From positions 1 to 53,796 of the forward strand of contig NZ_SSMG01000082.1 of the NCBI RefSeq assembly GCF_009873615.1: a stretch of 53,796 bases of DNA, read 5' to 3'. Both the position numbers and the translations under genes were made by a program. This document shows, piece by piece, positions 21,289 to 31,866 of the stretch. This DNA is from Photobacterium lucens (GTDB lineage: Bacteria; Pseudomonadota; Gammaproteobacteria; Enterobacterales; Vibrionaceae). The notes beneath the pieces were generated by a model. It saw only the letters and a list, made by a program, of their open reading frames with translations, ran no database searches and had not been told where the DNA came from. Position 1 is the first letter of the stretch. Each line of letters opens with the position of its first letter.

Positions 21289-21591
21289 ATGACCAATCGT
21301 CTGGAGTTAGTTGGCACTATTGCTAAAGAACCCAAACGAAGCCAATCTCCTGCGGGCATTTCTCATTGTCACTTTGTGCTTGAGCATCGCTCGATACAAC
21401 AGGAAGCCGGCTTACCACGTCAAGTATATTGTTATATTAACGTGGTAGTCAGCGGCAACGGTCAACAAGTACTCACTCAAGATTTAGCTATCGGAAGCAA
21501 TGTTAAGGTAGGAGGTTTTATTTCTTATCAAACCGGCCGAAATGGCATTGGTAAATTAGTATTGCATGCCGATCACATTGACATAATTTAG
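21289..21591 (+). CDS. priB: Primosomal replication protein PriB
   Basis: Single-stranded DNA-binding OB-fold protein that stimulates PriA helicase in restart of collapsed forks. The TNRLELVGTIAKEP start and CYINVVVSGNGQQ core match PriB. Length 100 aa. It sits between rpsF and rpsR as in E. coli, nine bases after rpsF. Confidence 0.96.
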   Translation: MTNRLELVGTIAKEPKRSQSPAGISHCHFVLEHRSIQQEAGLPRQVYCYINVVVSGNGQQVLTQDLAIGSNVKVGGFISYQTGRNGIGKLVLHADHIDII

Positions 21592-21603
21592 ATCAGGAGA
21601 TAG

Positions 21604-21834
<231 letters not shown>

Positions 21835-21872
21835 TCGGTAGTAGTTTTTAGACTTTTATAGAGGACAAGATA

Positions 21873-22325
21873 ATGCAAGTTATTCTACTTGATAAAATCG
21901 CTAACCTAGGTGGCCTTGGCGACCAAGTTAACGTTAAAGCTGGCTACGCTCGTAACTTCCTTATCCCACAAGCTAAGGCAGTAATGGCAACTAAAGCTAA
22001 CGTTGAAATGTTCGAAGCACGTCGTGCAGAGCTAGAAGCTAAAGTTGCTGAGCAACAAGCTGCTGCTCAAGCTCGCGCTGAAGCACTAAACGCACTAGAA
22101 GCAGTAGTAATTGCTTCTAAAGCTGGTGACGAAGGTAAACTATTCGGTTCTATCGGTACTCGTGACATCGCTGACGCTGTAACTGCAGCTGGCGTTTCAC
22201 TAGTTAAGAGCGAAGTACGTCTACCTGAAGGTGCACTACGTACTACTGGCGAATTCGAAGTTAGCGTTCAGCTAAACTCTGATGTATTCGCAACTGTTAA
22301 ACTAAACGTTGTTGCTGCAGAGTAA
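21873..22325 (+). CDS. rplI: 50S ribosomal protein L9
   Basis: Binds 23S domain V near the L1 stalk. The N-terminal RNA-binding lobe has [19 protein letters not shown] and [11 protein letters not shown]; a long central helix (about 41-75, Ala/Glu-rich) joins it to the C-terminal lobe. Length 150 aa. Of its 14 leucines 11 use CTA and 3 use CTT, with no CTG, a strong translational-selection signal. Last gene of the operon. Confidence 0.98.
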   Translation: MQVILLDKIANLGGLGDQVNVKAGYARNFLIPQAKAVMATKANVEMFEARRAELEAKVAEQQAAAQARAEALNALEAVVIASKAGDEGKLFGSIGTRDIADAVTAAGVSLVKSEVRLPEGALRTTGEFEVSVQLNSDVFATVKLNVVAAE

Positions 22326-22344
22326 TAGCTTTTAGCTTTAATAG

Positions 22345-22374
22345 AAAAAAACCAGCCTTCGGGCTGGTTTTTTT
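22345..22374. terminator. Bidirectional terminator between rplI and the DUF481 gene
   Basis: Stem AAACCAGCC/GGCTGGTTT with a TTCG tetraloop (22358-22361), flanked by an A run (22345-22351) and a T run (to 22374), so it can act on both convergent transcripts. Confidence 0.9.
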
Positions 22375-22414
22375 GTATCTGCATTTCGGGAAATCTTCAG
22401 CTGTCTCGTACTGA

Positions 22415-23200
22415 TTACATGCTATAAATCAGGCTGACAATTGTACTGGAATCGAAGTTCTTCATGTTAGCTGGTACCCAAGTGTAGTAGGTGTAGTTAA
22501 AGCCAACACTTAAGCCTAGATTATCGGTAATGGAATTAGTGACAGATAAATCGTTTTGGATTGTGGTGTTACTTTTACCTGCGACCACATTGATTTTATT
22601 GTCCAGTGTTAAGGTTTTCAGTGGCTTCCACGACATGGTGACTGAGCTTTGTAATACCCCTTCATTCACCACTTCAGGCTTAACAATATCACCATCGATT
22701 TCATCCAGATTCGGATCTTGGTGACGAAAGCCCGGACCGATATCGATCAAGGTTTGGAAAGTCTCGTAGCTAAATAAGCGGTAACCGATACCGGCAGAGA
22801 CTAAAGAATCCACATAGTAAGGACCATAACGGTCATCAATATAACTACCATTGGCATACAGGTAGTAACCATCTCGGATCATCATTTGGGATTTTAGATT
22901 GGTCGAGATTTTACGCTTATCTTCTTCACCGTTTTTCTTCGCCATTAACAGACTGGTATCGGCATCGGTTTTGTAACGTCCGTTGATGTATTCCAGATTG
23001 TAATTAGCATTTAAGGTTTGTGAATCGGAGTTGCCTGCTAGTGAGGTAAAGCCTAAGCCAACTTCACTTTTAAAATGCGTGGGCGAGGTATCTTCAGTGT
23101 CTTGATCGTCAGCAGCATAAGCTGCCGTATTGGCAAGCAGCAATAAAGTCAGTAGGTATCTTGCCAAAGTTCCTCCCACGGCAGGTCGTCGAATAAGCAT
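22415..23200 (-). CDS. DUF481 family outer-membrane beta-barrel protein
   Basis: Signal peptide about 1-29 (cleavage after AYA), then a beta-rich protein of alternating aromatic/polar strands (SEVGLGFTSLAGNSDSQTL, SAGIGYRLFSYETFQTLIDI) ending in an aromatic-adjacent strand VSLIYSM, the usual form of an outer-membrane barrel. The GNSDSQTLN motif and the DIGPGFRHQ segment fit DUF481 (YdiY-like). Length 261 aa. Function is not established; some relatives are salt-induced. It is convergent with rplI and divergent from dnaB. Confidence 0.8.
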   Translation of the reverse strand: MLIRRPAVGGTLARYLLTLLLLANTAAYAADDQDTEDTSPTHFKSEVGLGFTSLAGNSDSQTLNANYNLEYINGRYKTDADTSLLMAKKNGEEDKRKISTNLKSQMMIRDGYYLYANGSYIDDRYGPYYVDSLVSAGIGYRLFSYETFQTLIDIGPGFRHQDPNLDEIDGDIVKPEVVNEGVLQSSVTMSWKPLKTLTLDNKINVVAGKSNTTIQNDLSVTNSITDNLGLSVGFNYTYYTWVPANMKNFDSSTIVSLIYSM

Positions 23201-23413
23201 GATTGATGATAAGCATTGTGCGTCCGCATTCTAACTCAAATTTGTCAGCTTTTGGTTAGGAATCGTTGTGTTCAACTACCAGTTAATTCAAAAAGGCGCA
23301 TAATTAATAACAGAGAGGTTTGATGCTAGTCATACGTTTATGACTGCTCAGATCCGAATGGATGAGGTATACTACTACGCTTCATTCTTGTTCTTGGCTA
23401 ATGCGCAATTTCT

Positions 23414-24811
23414 ATGGCAGATAATAGTAAACCGAAAAAACCTAAAGATAACCAAATGGACGCCATTAAGATGCCGCCTCATTCACTAGAGGCTGAGCAA
23501 TCTGTTCTTGGTGGTTTGATGTTGGATAACGAAAAGTGGGACATGGTCGCTGAAAAAGTGGTGGCTAATGATTTCTACAGTCGTCCACACCGGATTATCT
23601 TTCAGGCTACGGCGGCACTATTAGAAGCCGGCCAACCGCTAGATTTAATCACCTTATCTGAGCACCTTGAGCAATCTAGCACCCTTGATGATGTCGGTGG
23701 TTTTGCTTATTTAGCTGAGCTTGCGAAAAATACTCCGTCTGCGGCAAATATCTTAGCCTATGCTGATATTGTGCGTGAACGTGCACTTATTCGTGACATG
23801 ATTGGGGTAGCGAACGAGATTGCAGATGCTGGTTATGATCCTCAAGGCCGCACCAGTGAAGACTTGCTGGATATGGCGGAGAGTAAAGTTTTTGCGATTG
23901 CGGAACAACGTACTAACGATAAAGAAGGTCCGCAAAACGTTGATACGATCTTGGAAAAGACGTTAGAGCGTATCGAGATCTTATACCAATCACCACAAGA
24001 TGGTGTCACCGGTGTATCTACAGGCTTTACTGATCTGAATAAGAAAACCGCAGGCTTGCAAGGTTCAGATTTAATCATTGTGGCGGCGCGTCCATCAATG
24101 GGTAAAACCACTTTTGCGATGAACCTGTGTGAAAACGCGGCGATGGAGCAAGAAAAGCCAGTGCTTATCTTCTCATTAGAGATGCCCGCAGAGCAGATCA
24201 TGATGCGTATGTTAGCGTCACTATCACGCGTCGACCAAACTAAAATTCGTACCGGTCAATTAGATGATGAAGACTGGGCACGTATTTCATCAACAATGGG
24301 TATTCTGATGGAGAAGAAGAATATGTACATTGATGATAGTTCTGGTCTGACACCGACGGAAGTTCGCTCTCGTGCACGTCGTATTGCCCGTGATAATGGT
24401 GGTTTAAGTCTTATTATGATCGACTACCTTCAGCTTATGCGTGTGCCGGGTCTGCAAGATAACCGTACTTTAGAGATTGCCGAGATCTCTCGCTCATTAA
24501 AAGCTCTTGCGAAAGAATTAAACGTCCCGGTTGTTGCGCTATCGCAGCTTAACCGATCGTTGGAGCAACGTGCTGATAAACGCCCTGTTAACTCAGACTT
24601 GCGTGAATCTGGTGCGATCGAGCAGGATGCCGACTTAATCATGTTTATTTATCGTGATGAGGTTTATCACGAAGACAGTGCCCTAAAAGGGATCGCTGAA
24701 ATTATTTTAGGTAAGCAACGTAATGGTCCTATCGGTACCGTGCGTTTGACCTTCCAGGGCCAGTTCTCTCGCTTTGATAACTATGCTGGCCCAGCTTACG
24801 ACGAAGAGTAA
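23414..24811 (+). CDS. dnaB: Replicative DNA helicase DnaB
   Basis: Hexameric 5'-3' helicase at the replication fork. N-terminal primase-binding domain about 25-130 (HSLEAEQSVLGGLMLDNE), linker, RecA-type motor domain about 195-460 with Walker A ARPSMGKTTF at 225-234 (K231), Walker B LIMIDYLQLM and the arginine-finger region near QRNGPIGT. Length 465 aa. A TATACT -10-like element lies at 23368-23373. alr follows 27 bases after the stop, as in many gamma-proteobacteria. Confidence 0.97.
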   Translation: MADNSKPKKPKDNQMDAIKMPPHSLEAEQSVLGGLMLDNEKWDMVAEKVVANDFYSRPHRIIFQATAALLEAGQPLDLITLSEHLEQSSTLDDVGGFAYLAELAKNTPSAANILAYADIVRERALIRDMIGVANEIADAGYDPQGRTSEDLLDMAESKVFAIAEQRTNDKEGPQNVDTILEKTLERIEILYQSPQDGVTGVSTGFTDLNKKTAGLQGSDLIIVAARPSMGKTTFAMNLCENAAMEQEKPVLIFSLEMPAEQIMMRMLASLSRVDQTKIRTGQLDDEDWARISSTMGILMEKKNMYIDDSSGLTPTEVRSRARRIARDNGGLSLIMIDYLQLMRVPGLQDNRTLEIAEISRSLKALAKELNVPVVALSQLNRSLEQRADKRPVNSDLRESGAIEQDADLIMFIYRDEVYHEDSALKGIAEIILGKQRNGPIGTVRLTFQGQFSRFDNYAGPAYDEE

Positions 24812-24838
24812 GCGTTAGAATATTATTTAGGATTTTGG

Positions 24839-25918
24839 ATGAAAGCTGCAACCGCGCATATAGATACCGACGCTTTGGCTCATAACCTGAGCCAGATCCG
24901 TCAACAAGCACCGAACAGTAAAATTTTAGCGGTCGTTAAAGCAAACGCTTATGGACATGGACTACTGCGAGTAGCCCAAAGCCTGACTAATGTTGATGCC
25001 TATGGTGTTGCACGTATAGAGGAAGCCTTAATGTTACGTGCAGGTGGTGTGGTAAAACCTATCTTGTTATTAGAAGGTTTCTACGCACCAAGTGATTTGC
25101 CAGTCTTAGTGACCAATAATATTCATACTGTGGTGCACTCCATTGAGCAATTGGAAGCATTAGAGCAAGCCGAGCTTGATAGTCAAGTGAAAGTATGGGT
25201 AAAAATTGATACTGGTATGCACCGTTTAGGTGTGCGTCCTGAAGATCTAACTGATTTTATGGCGCGCTTAAATACCTGTGAAAATGTTGCAAAACCGCTA
25301 CGTTTTATTAGCCACTTTGGCAATGCTGACGATTTAAGCTCAGACATTACATTGCAGCAGTTAGACACCTTCTTAAACTTAACTAAAGATTACCAAGGTG
25401 AACGGTCGCTAGCGGCATCTGCGGGTATTCTGGCATGGCCTGATAGCCAACTTGAATGGATCCGCCCAGGGATCATCATGTACGGTGTGTCACCTTTTAA
25501 TGAGCCTGAGCGTTATGCATCGGCTTATAATTTAAAACCAGTAATGACATTGACCTCAAGTATCATTGCGGTACGCGATGTGAAGAAAGGGGAAAAAGTC
25601 GGTTACGGTGGTATCTGGACCAGTGAGCGAGACACTAAAATGGGTGTGATTGCGATTGGTTACGGTGATGGCTACCCACGTTCAGCACCCAATGGCACAC
25701 CCGTTCTGGTTAATGGTCGTATTGTACCAATGGCAGGTCGTGTTTCTATGGATATGCTAACGGTAGATTTAGGCCCTGATGCGCAAGATAAAGTCGGTGA
25801 TACTGCCATTTTATGGGGTGAAGGGTTACCTGCTGAAATCGTTGCAGAGCACATTGGCACCATTGCTTATGAGCTTATTACAAAATTAACCCCACGAGTT
25901 GCGATGGCATACACATAA
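24839..25918 (+). CDS. alr: Alanine racemase
   Basis: PLP enzyme that interconverts L- and D-alanine for peptidoglycan. K34 in [10 protein letters not shown] forms the Schiff base, and the second catalytic base is the Tyr of VGYGGIW near residue 255. The [12 protein letters not shown] segment and C-terminal beta domain are intact. Length 359 aa. Probably cotranscribed with dnaB. Confidence 0.96.
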   Translation: MKAATAHIDTDALAHNLSQIRQQAPNSKILAVVKANAYGHGLLRVAQSLTNVDAYGVARIEEALMLRAGGVVKPILLLEGFYAPSDLPVLVTNNIHTVVHSIEQLEALEQAELDSQVKVWVKIDTGMHRLGVRPEDLTDFMARLNTCENVAKPLRFISHFGNADDLSSDITLQQLDTFLNLTKDYQGERSLAASAGILAWPDSQLEWIRPGIIMYGVSPFNEPERYASAYNLKPVMTLTSSIIAVRDVKKGEKVGYGGIWTSERDTKMGVIAIGYGDGYPRSAPNGTPVLVNGRIVPMAGRVSMDMLTVDLGPDAQDKVGDTAILWGEGLPAEIVAEHIGTIAYELITKLTPRVAMAYT

Positions 25919-25945
25919 CAACTCAGCGTTGGACGATTTGTTTTA

Positions 25946-27214
25946 ATGGAAGAAATAAAAATAAAAGCCGTGGCAATTGCCGCGGCTTTGTTGGTTTCAG
26001 CGGACATTCATGCTGAAAATGAACAAGTAGATATTCATGCATCGCCTAAGTCAGAAACATCGGATTCTGATATTGCAGCAGTGCCGTTTATGTTTTCCAC
26101 CGATAGTATGGGGCTTTCTGCAGGTGTTGCTGGCGTTGTAAAAAAAGCAGGGCAACCTCAAGCATCATTATTAGGTGCAGGACTGGTGACAGATAAAGGC
26201 ACTTGGATGACCTATTTAGGTGCTTACAATTATGCTCTATCACCGGATAGCCGTTGGTTATTTGGCGCAGAGCTCTACAGTGGTGATTATAAAGATTTTA
26301 ATTACTACGTTGGTAAAGCAGCACAGAATAACTCCCGTGCAGACGAAATGATCATTGCCGATGCGCAAGAAGCACTGCATCAATTAAGTGCCCGTTATAT
26401 TTTACCTATCGGGCAAGCTAAGCATGATCCAATTAAAGCGGCACTGTACCCATCACGTAAACTCACTGGGCACACGCCTTGGGAAAGTGGCGTTTCATCG
26501 ATAGATTTTCGTCCGTTCTATCAAGCACGTAAGTTTGCAAATAACACTCAACTTCCTCCTTCTGATTTTGCCGCTAACGATAGTGTTTGGGGCTTAGAAA
26601 CCCGTTTTGAGTGGAATAACCAAGATCGCAGTGCTAATCCGACACAAGGGAGTAAAACTCAGTTTAAACTCACTTATGCGCCAGATACTTCCGATCAAAC
26701 AAGCTGGTGGAAGTGGGAGCTTAACCAAAGTTGGTACTGGAATTTAGGCAAGCTAGGTGACTTGTTTGATCAGCAAGTATTTGCATTTAACGTTTATACC
26801 GCAGATACCCCTAGTTGGAATAACACTGATGCTGAGCATGGTTATCACCGCCCGCCTGAATATGCAGGGGTAAAGCTAGGCGGTTTATATCGCTTGCGTA
26901 GCTATCAAACTGGACGCTTTGTTGGACGTTCTGCCATTAGCTACAGCGCAGAATATCGAGTGATGCCTGAATGGCAACCTCTAGGTGATTGGCCTGTGTT
27001 TAATTGGTACGACGTGCCTTGGTGGCAGTGGGTCGCATTTGCTGATGTAGGGCGAGTGGCTGACAGTTATAACTTATCTGAGCTGCACTCGAGCATGAAA
27101 TGGAGTGCAGGTGGTGCGGTGCGATTCCAAGTTGAAGGGGTCGTGGTACGAACTGAAATGGCGTGGGGCAATGAAGAAAGTATCTTCAGAGTAATGGTTA
27201 ACCAACCGTTTTAA
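25946..27214 (+). CDS. BamA/TamA-like outer-membrane beta-barrel protein (surface antigen D15 family)
   Basis: Signal peptide 1-23 (cleavage after IHA), then a barrel with the D15-type signatures GGLYRLRSYQTGRF (the RGY/RSY motif of the BamA L6 loop), FADVGRV and a final strand ending MVNQPF. Length 422 aa, with no room for POTRA repeats, so it resembles the barrel half of BamA/TamA only. Function unknown. Upstream it lacks a clear Shine-Dalgarno sequence. Codons 7-15 form an 11-bp stem described separately. It follows alr by 27 bases and is closed by a strong terminator. Confidence 0.75.
   Translation: MEEIKIKAVAIAAALLVSADIHAENEQVDIHASPKSETSDSDIAAVPFMFSTDSMGLSAGVAGVVKKAGQPQASLLGAGLVTDKGTWMTYLGAYNYALSPDSRWLFGAELYSGDYKDFNYYVGKAAQNNSRADEMIIADAQEALHQLSARYILPIGQAKHDPIKAALYPSRKLTGHTPWESGVSSIDFRPFYQARKFANNTQLPPSDFAANDSVWGLETRFEWNNQDRSANPTQGSKTQFKLTYAPDTSDQTSWWKWELNQSWYWNLGKLGDLFDQQVFAFNVYTADTPSWNNTDAEHGYHRPPEYAGVKLGGLYRLRSYQTGRFVGRSAISYSAEYRVMPEWQPLGDWPVFNWYDVPWWQWVAFADVGRVADSYNLSELHSSMKWSAGGAVRFQVEGVVVRTEMAWGNEESIFRVMVNQPF
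25964..25989 (+). other. Strong hairpin inside the signal-peptide codons
   Basis: AAAGCCGTGGC (25964-25974), loop AATT, GCCGCGGCTTT (25979-25989): 11 pairs including one G-U. It resembles a terminator stem between alr and the end of the dnaB-alr unit but lies inside the next coding region and lacks a clean T run. Confidence 0.6.
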
Positions 27215-27221
27215 TGAATAG

Positions 27222-27258
27222 AAAGCGCAGCTTATTGATGAAGATAAGCTGCGCTTTT
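27222..27258 (+). terminator. Intrinsic terminator after the BamA-like gene
   Basis: Fourteen-bp perfect stem AAAGCGCAGCTTAT/ATAAGCTGCGCTTT (27222-27235 and 27244-27257), loop TGATGAAG, then T. It lies between convergent genes and may also stop yjbQ transcription. Confidence 0.85.
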
Positions 27259-27264
27259 GTGTTT

Positions 27265-27684
27265 TTATTCACCTTGAATAGTGATCACGACACGGCGAGC
27301 ACCGCCATGATCACGGTGCTCACCTAAGTAAATACCTTGCCATGTTCCTAGAGCTAAGCGCCCTTGTGAAATAGGAATAGAAATACTGTTACCAAGCAAT
27401 GAGCTTTTGATATGCGCTGGCATGTCATCATCGCCTTCATAAGTATGTTGGTAATAGGGAGCGCGCTCTGGCACAAAACGGTTAAAGTGTTGCTCCATAT
27501 CGTAACGAACCGTCGGATCAGCATTTTCGTTTATGCTCAGGCTAGCTGAGGTGTGTTGAATGAAACAATGCACCAATCCTACCGTTAAAGGTCGGATCTC
27601 AGTTAAATGTTGCTCTATTTCGTCAGTGATCAGGTGAAAACCACGCTTTTGAGGAGTAAGATTAATTGTTTTTTGATACCACAT
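27265..27684 (-). CDS. yjbQ: YjbQ family protein (UPF0047)
   Basis: A 139-aa single-domain protein of the YjbQ/UPF0047 family. Motifs are [20 protein letters not shown] around residues 36-55, the [12 protein letters not shown] segment and [13 protein letters not shown] near the C-terminus with conserved His and Asp residues. Some members have weak thiamine-phosphate synthase activity; the physiological role is not settled. It is divergent from pgi. Confidence 0.88.
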   Translation of the reverse strand: MWYQKTINLTPQKRGFHLITDEIEQHLTEIRPLTVGLVHCFIQHTSASLSINENADPTVRYDMEQHFNRFVPERAPYYQHTYEGDDDMPAHIKSSLLGNSISIPISQGRLALGTWQGIYLGEHRDHGGARRVVITIQGE

Positions 27685-27930
27685 GGCTATTTACCTATAG
27701 GTTTAACCTTTTAGTTTAATTAGTTATTCGCATTATTACATTGATGCGAAATACAGGTATGATGCATTCAAGTTTTCGTGATTGAACGCAATGACGAACA
27801 ATGCCTTTCGTCGCATTATCACGAGTGATCAAAAAATTATAAAGAAGCCTTTATCATAGGCTAACGAGCATAAATCGGGGATCTTTCGCAGGAACACTAT
27901 GAGAGCGGAAGATGAACATAACAAAATTAG

Positions 27931-29592
<1,662 letters not shown>

Positions 29593-29616
29593 GCCTAAGT
29601 TAATGAACTGATAAAT

Positions 29617-29646
29617 AAAAACGCCGCTAATTTGCGGCGTTTTTTT
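29617..29646. terminator. Bidirectional terminator between pgi and the cold-shock gene
   Basis: Eleven-bp stem AAAAACGCCGC/GCGGCGTTTTT with loop TAATTT, flanked by A and T runs, so it can serve both convergent genes. Confidence 0.9.
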
Positions 29647-29665
29647 ATCATCTTAGCAATGGCTA

Positions 29666-29872
29666 TTACAGTGCAACAACTTCGCTAGCTTGTGGACCTT
29701 TCTGACCATCAGTCACGATAAACTCAACACTTTGGCCTTCGCGTAAGGTTCGGCGTCCCTGAGCTTGGATCGCACTGAAGTGTACAAACACATCTTTACC
29801 ATCCGCGCCAGAAATGAAACCAAAGCCTTTGTCATCGTTGAACCATTTTACGGTTCCAGTCAGTTTACTCAT
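29666..29872 (-). CDS. CspA-family cold-shock protein
   Basis: A 68-aa OB-fold nucleic-acid chaperone. RNP1 KGFGFI is at 15-20 and RNP2 VFVHF at 28-32, after the KWFNDDKG start typical of the family. Cold inducibility cannot be judged from sequence. The 229 bases between it and cheX leave room for a long leader; that spacer carries a GCACAAT/ATTGTGC dyad (30043-30073) but no recognisable cold box. Confidence 0.93.
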   Translation of the reverse strand: MSKLTGTVKWFNDDKGFGFISGADGKDVFVHFSAIQAQGRRTLREGQSVEFIVTDGQKGPQASEVVAL

Positions 29873-30101
29873 GTACGTCTTTCCCTTTTAGACAAATAAT
29901 ATGCAGTCATCGCTTATCAATAGGTGACAAGGTGCGTATGACGGTATCTAGTCTAGACCGAATTAAAGGTGATGAGTAGTCTTTTATTTAAGAATTAGGG
30001 TATTAATAAAGTGCTTAATAAATAAAGACATAGGCAGGATAAGCACAATCAACCAGTCGTTAGTGAATTGTGCAGCAGAGTAATGCAGTGAGAGCGAAAA
30101 A

Positions 30102-30563
30102 TCAGTCGAAGCAAATTTCGATATAAGCTTTGCCATATTTAGAATCAAACGGCATTAAAATAATTGCGTTGTCGCACTTATGGGTAATGGTATGCCCTTT
30201 ACCGGATACAACCGCTGGCGTTGCCATATCAAAATCATAGCCACTTTCAGCGAGTGTACGTTTAGCGCCACCTGTCACCATATTAGTAATTTCACCCACC
30301 ATATCGGTGACATCTTCATTGATACCAGCAGGACGCTCACCAAGCATGCGTTGCATGATCTCAAGGGCTAATTCCTGTTCAAAGGTGATCGACATAGAGC
30401 CTTTGGTTTTTGGACCAATCATGCCAATTAATCCGGAGACATCACCACGGGCAATTTCATCTTTCTTTAATCTTGGCTTTTGCGGTGTCATCGGCATTGA
30501 TGCCATGGTATTGAGCACATTGATCAGTGAAGCAAGAAAAGGGTTAATAAACTCTGCGCGCAT
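30102..30563 (-). CDS. CheX-family chemotaxis phosphatase
   Basis: A 153-aa CheC/CheX-type protein. The phosphatase motif D-x3-E-x2-N is seen as DMVGEITN, followed by MVTGGAKRTL, and a GKGHTI turn. Such proteins dephosphorylate CheY-like receiver domains. No other chemotaxis gene is nearby; the gene lies 39 bases downstream of zur on the same strand, so they may be cotranscribed. An orphan CheX is usual in Vibrionaceae, and its target cannot be told from this window. Confidence 0.82.
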   Translation of the reverse strand: MRAEFINPFLASLINVLNTMASMPMTPQKPRLKKDEIARGDVSGLIGMIGPKTKGSMSITFEQELALEIMQRMLGERPAGINEDVTDMVGEITNMVTGGAKRTLAESGYDFDMATPAVVSGKGHTITHKCDNAIILMPFDSKYGKAYIEICFD

Positions 30564-30602
30564 AATAATCTTTAGACTGTTAGTTAAGGTTAAATGACTG
30601 GT

Positions 30603-31046
30603 TTACTTGGTTTGGCACTTCTCACAAACACCATGGCTCTCAACAACGTGATGATTGATCTTAAAGCCAAATTTTTCTGATTTTTGACGAAGTAGTTTTG
30701 CGAGTTCATCGTCATGACATTCTTCTACACAACCACATTCATCACAAATTAACAGTTGTGAGCAGTGATCGGCATGGCCGAGAACACAACATGCAATATA
30801 GCTGTTGGTAGACTCGACTTTGTGAATAAAGCCCTGTGCTAAGAGAAAATCTAAAGCACGATAAATTGTTGGTGGTTTTGCCTGTGGTTCAGAGATCTTA
30901 AGGAGATCGAGTAATTCATAAGCACTAACAGAACTGTGGTGCTCAATGATCAACGCTAACACTTTTAAACGTTGTGGCGTCAGCCTAACACCTCGTTCTT
31001 CACAGAGCTGTTGTGCTTTGGCTAATAGTTGGGCTTGATCCGCCAT
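30603..31046 (-). CDS. zur: Zinc uptake regulator Zur (Fur family)
   Basis: Zn-responsive repressor of zinc import genes. N-terminal winged helix (RLTPQRLKVLALI, PPTIYRALDFLL), then the metal-binding dimerisation domain with the structural-zinc pairs CDECGC and CEKC and sensing residues in HADHCS. The CAPS-like cysteine-rich content and the PPTIYRALDFL variant favour Zur over Fur. Length 147 aa. No clear Zur box was found in the adjoining spacer. The neighbouring gene is dusA, as in other Vibrionaceae. Confidence 0.88.
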   Translation of the reverse strand: MADQAQLLAKAQQLCEERGVRLTPQRLKVLALIIEHHSSVSAYELLDLLKISEPQAKPPTIYRALDFLLAQGFIHKVESTNSYIACCVLGHADHCSQLLICDECGCVEECHDDELAKLLRQKSEKFGFKINHHVVESHGVCEKCQTK

Positions 31047-31420
31047 AGAACCTCAAAAAAACAACAATAACGTTCTTATTTTATCACAGCCACCCTGAAA
31101 CTTACCGTAACTTAGTGATGAAGCTGTAATAAGCAGTAAGATTTCGTGTTGATGATCACGGAACGGGAGAAATAAGAATAACTAAAGGGGAGGTTATTAC
31201 ATTAGTGATTGCGATGACTCGAAATATTCCTTTTAGACTTGTTTTACTTCTGTTCGTTATTTTTTGTCAGTGAGTCATTGAGTGATAAAAATTAACTGTT
31301 ACTCTGTGGTAATAATCTTTTGTGTTTTGGTTGTATTGTGTGTTTTTGGGTAATTGTTAATATAGCGCCATCGAAACGTGAGATGCGTTTATTCATAATT
31401 ATAAATTAGAAGGTTTACCA
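31047..31420. other. 374-bp spacer upstream of zur and the 80-aa secreted protein gene
   Basis: Divergent promoter region. Plus-strand promoter-like elements TTGTGT (31336-31341), 16 bases, TAATAT (31358-31363) lie about 55 bases before the 80-aa gene. A tiny hydrophobic frame (31205-31273) follows a GGGGAGG at 31187-31193. No Zur-box-like dyad is convincing. Confidence 0.5.
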
Positions 31421-31663
31421 ATGAACACCATGATCAAAGCAACACTGACAGCCGCTATTATTGCTACTTCTTTTACAGCTTCTGCAAAAGATGGCGCATT
31501 TACAGGTAACGTACAATTTGATGCACCACAAAATACAGCGACATCAGCATGCCACTATGCTGTAAATGGTACAGCAGATAAATCACACTCAGGTATTGTG
31601 ATCACAACAGCGAATACAAAAATGACGTTTGCTGAGAAGCTACTATCAGCAGCTGATAAGTAA
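31421..31663 (+). CDS. Small predicted secreted protein of unknown function
   Basis: An 80-aa frame with a textbook signal peptide (about 1-22, cleavage after TASA) and a mature part of about 58 residues with one cysteine (Cys43, in TSACHYAVNG). AGAAGG lies 8 bases before the ATG and a promoter-like pair is found upstream, so it is likely expressed. I recognise no family. It lies alone between zur and dusA; a link to zinc is possible only by position. Confidence 0.7.
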   Translation: MNTMIKATLTAAIIATSFTASAKDGAFTGNVQFDAPQNTATSACHYAVNGTADKSHSGIVITTANTKMTFAEKLLSAADK

Positions 31664-31866
31664 TTTATCCTCTAAAGGTAATAAATTTTTCTTTTAATCA
31701 ATACTGTTATCCTCATTGTAATAATGACGTAGCATCAATTAGAAAATAATAAAAATAACCTGATGCTGTGCGAAGCTAGCTTTTAAAATCCCCGTTTACG
31801 GTAGCGACGTCATAAGATGAGCTAACAATATTCGTGAATGCATACATTATTTATTGGAGATCTAAC

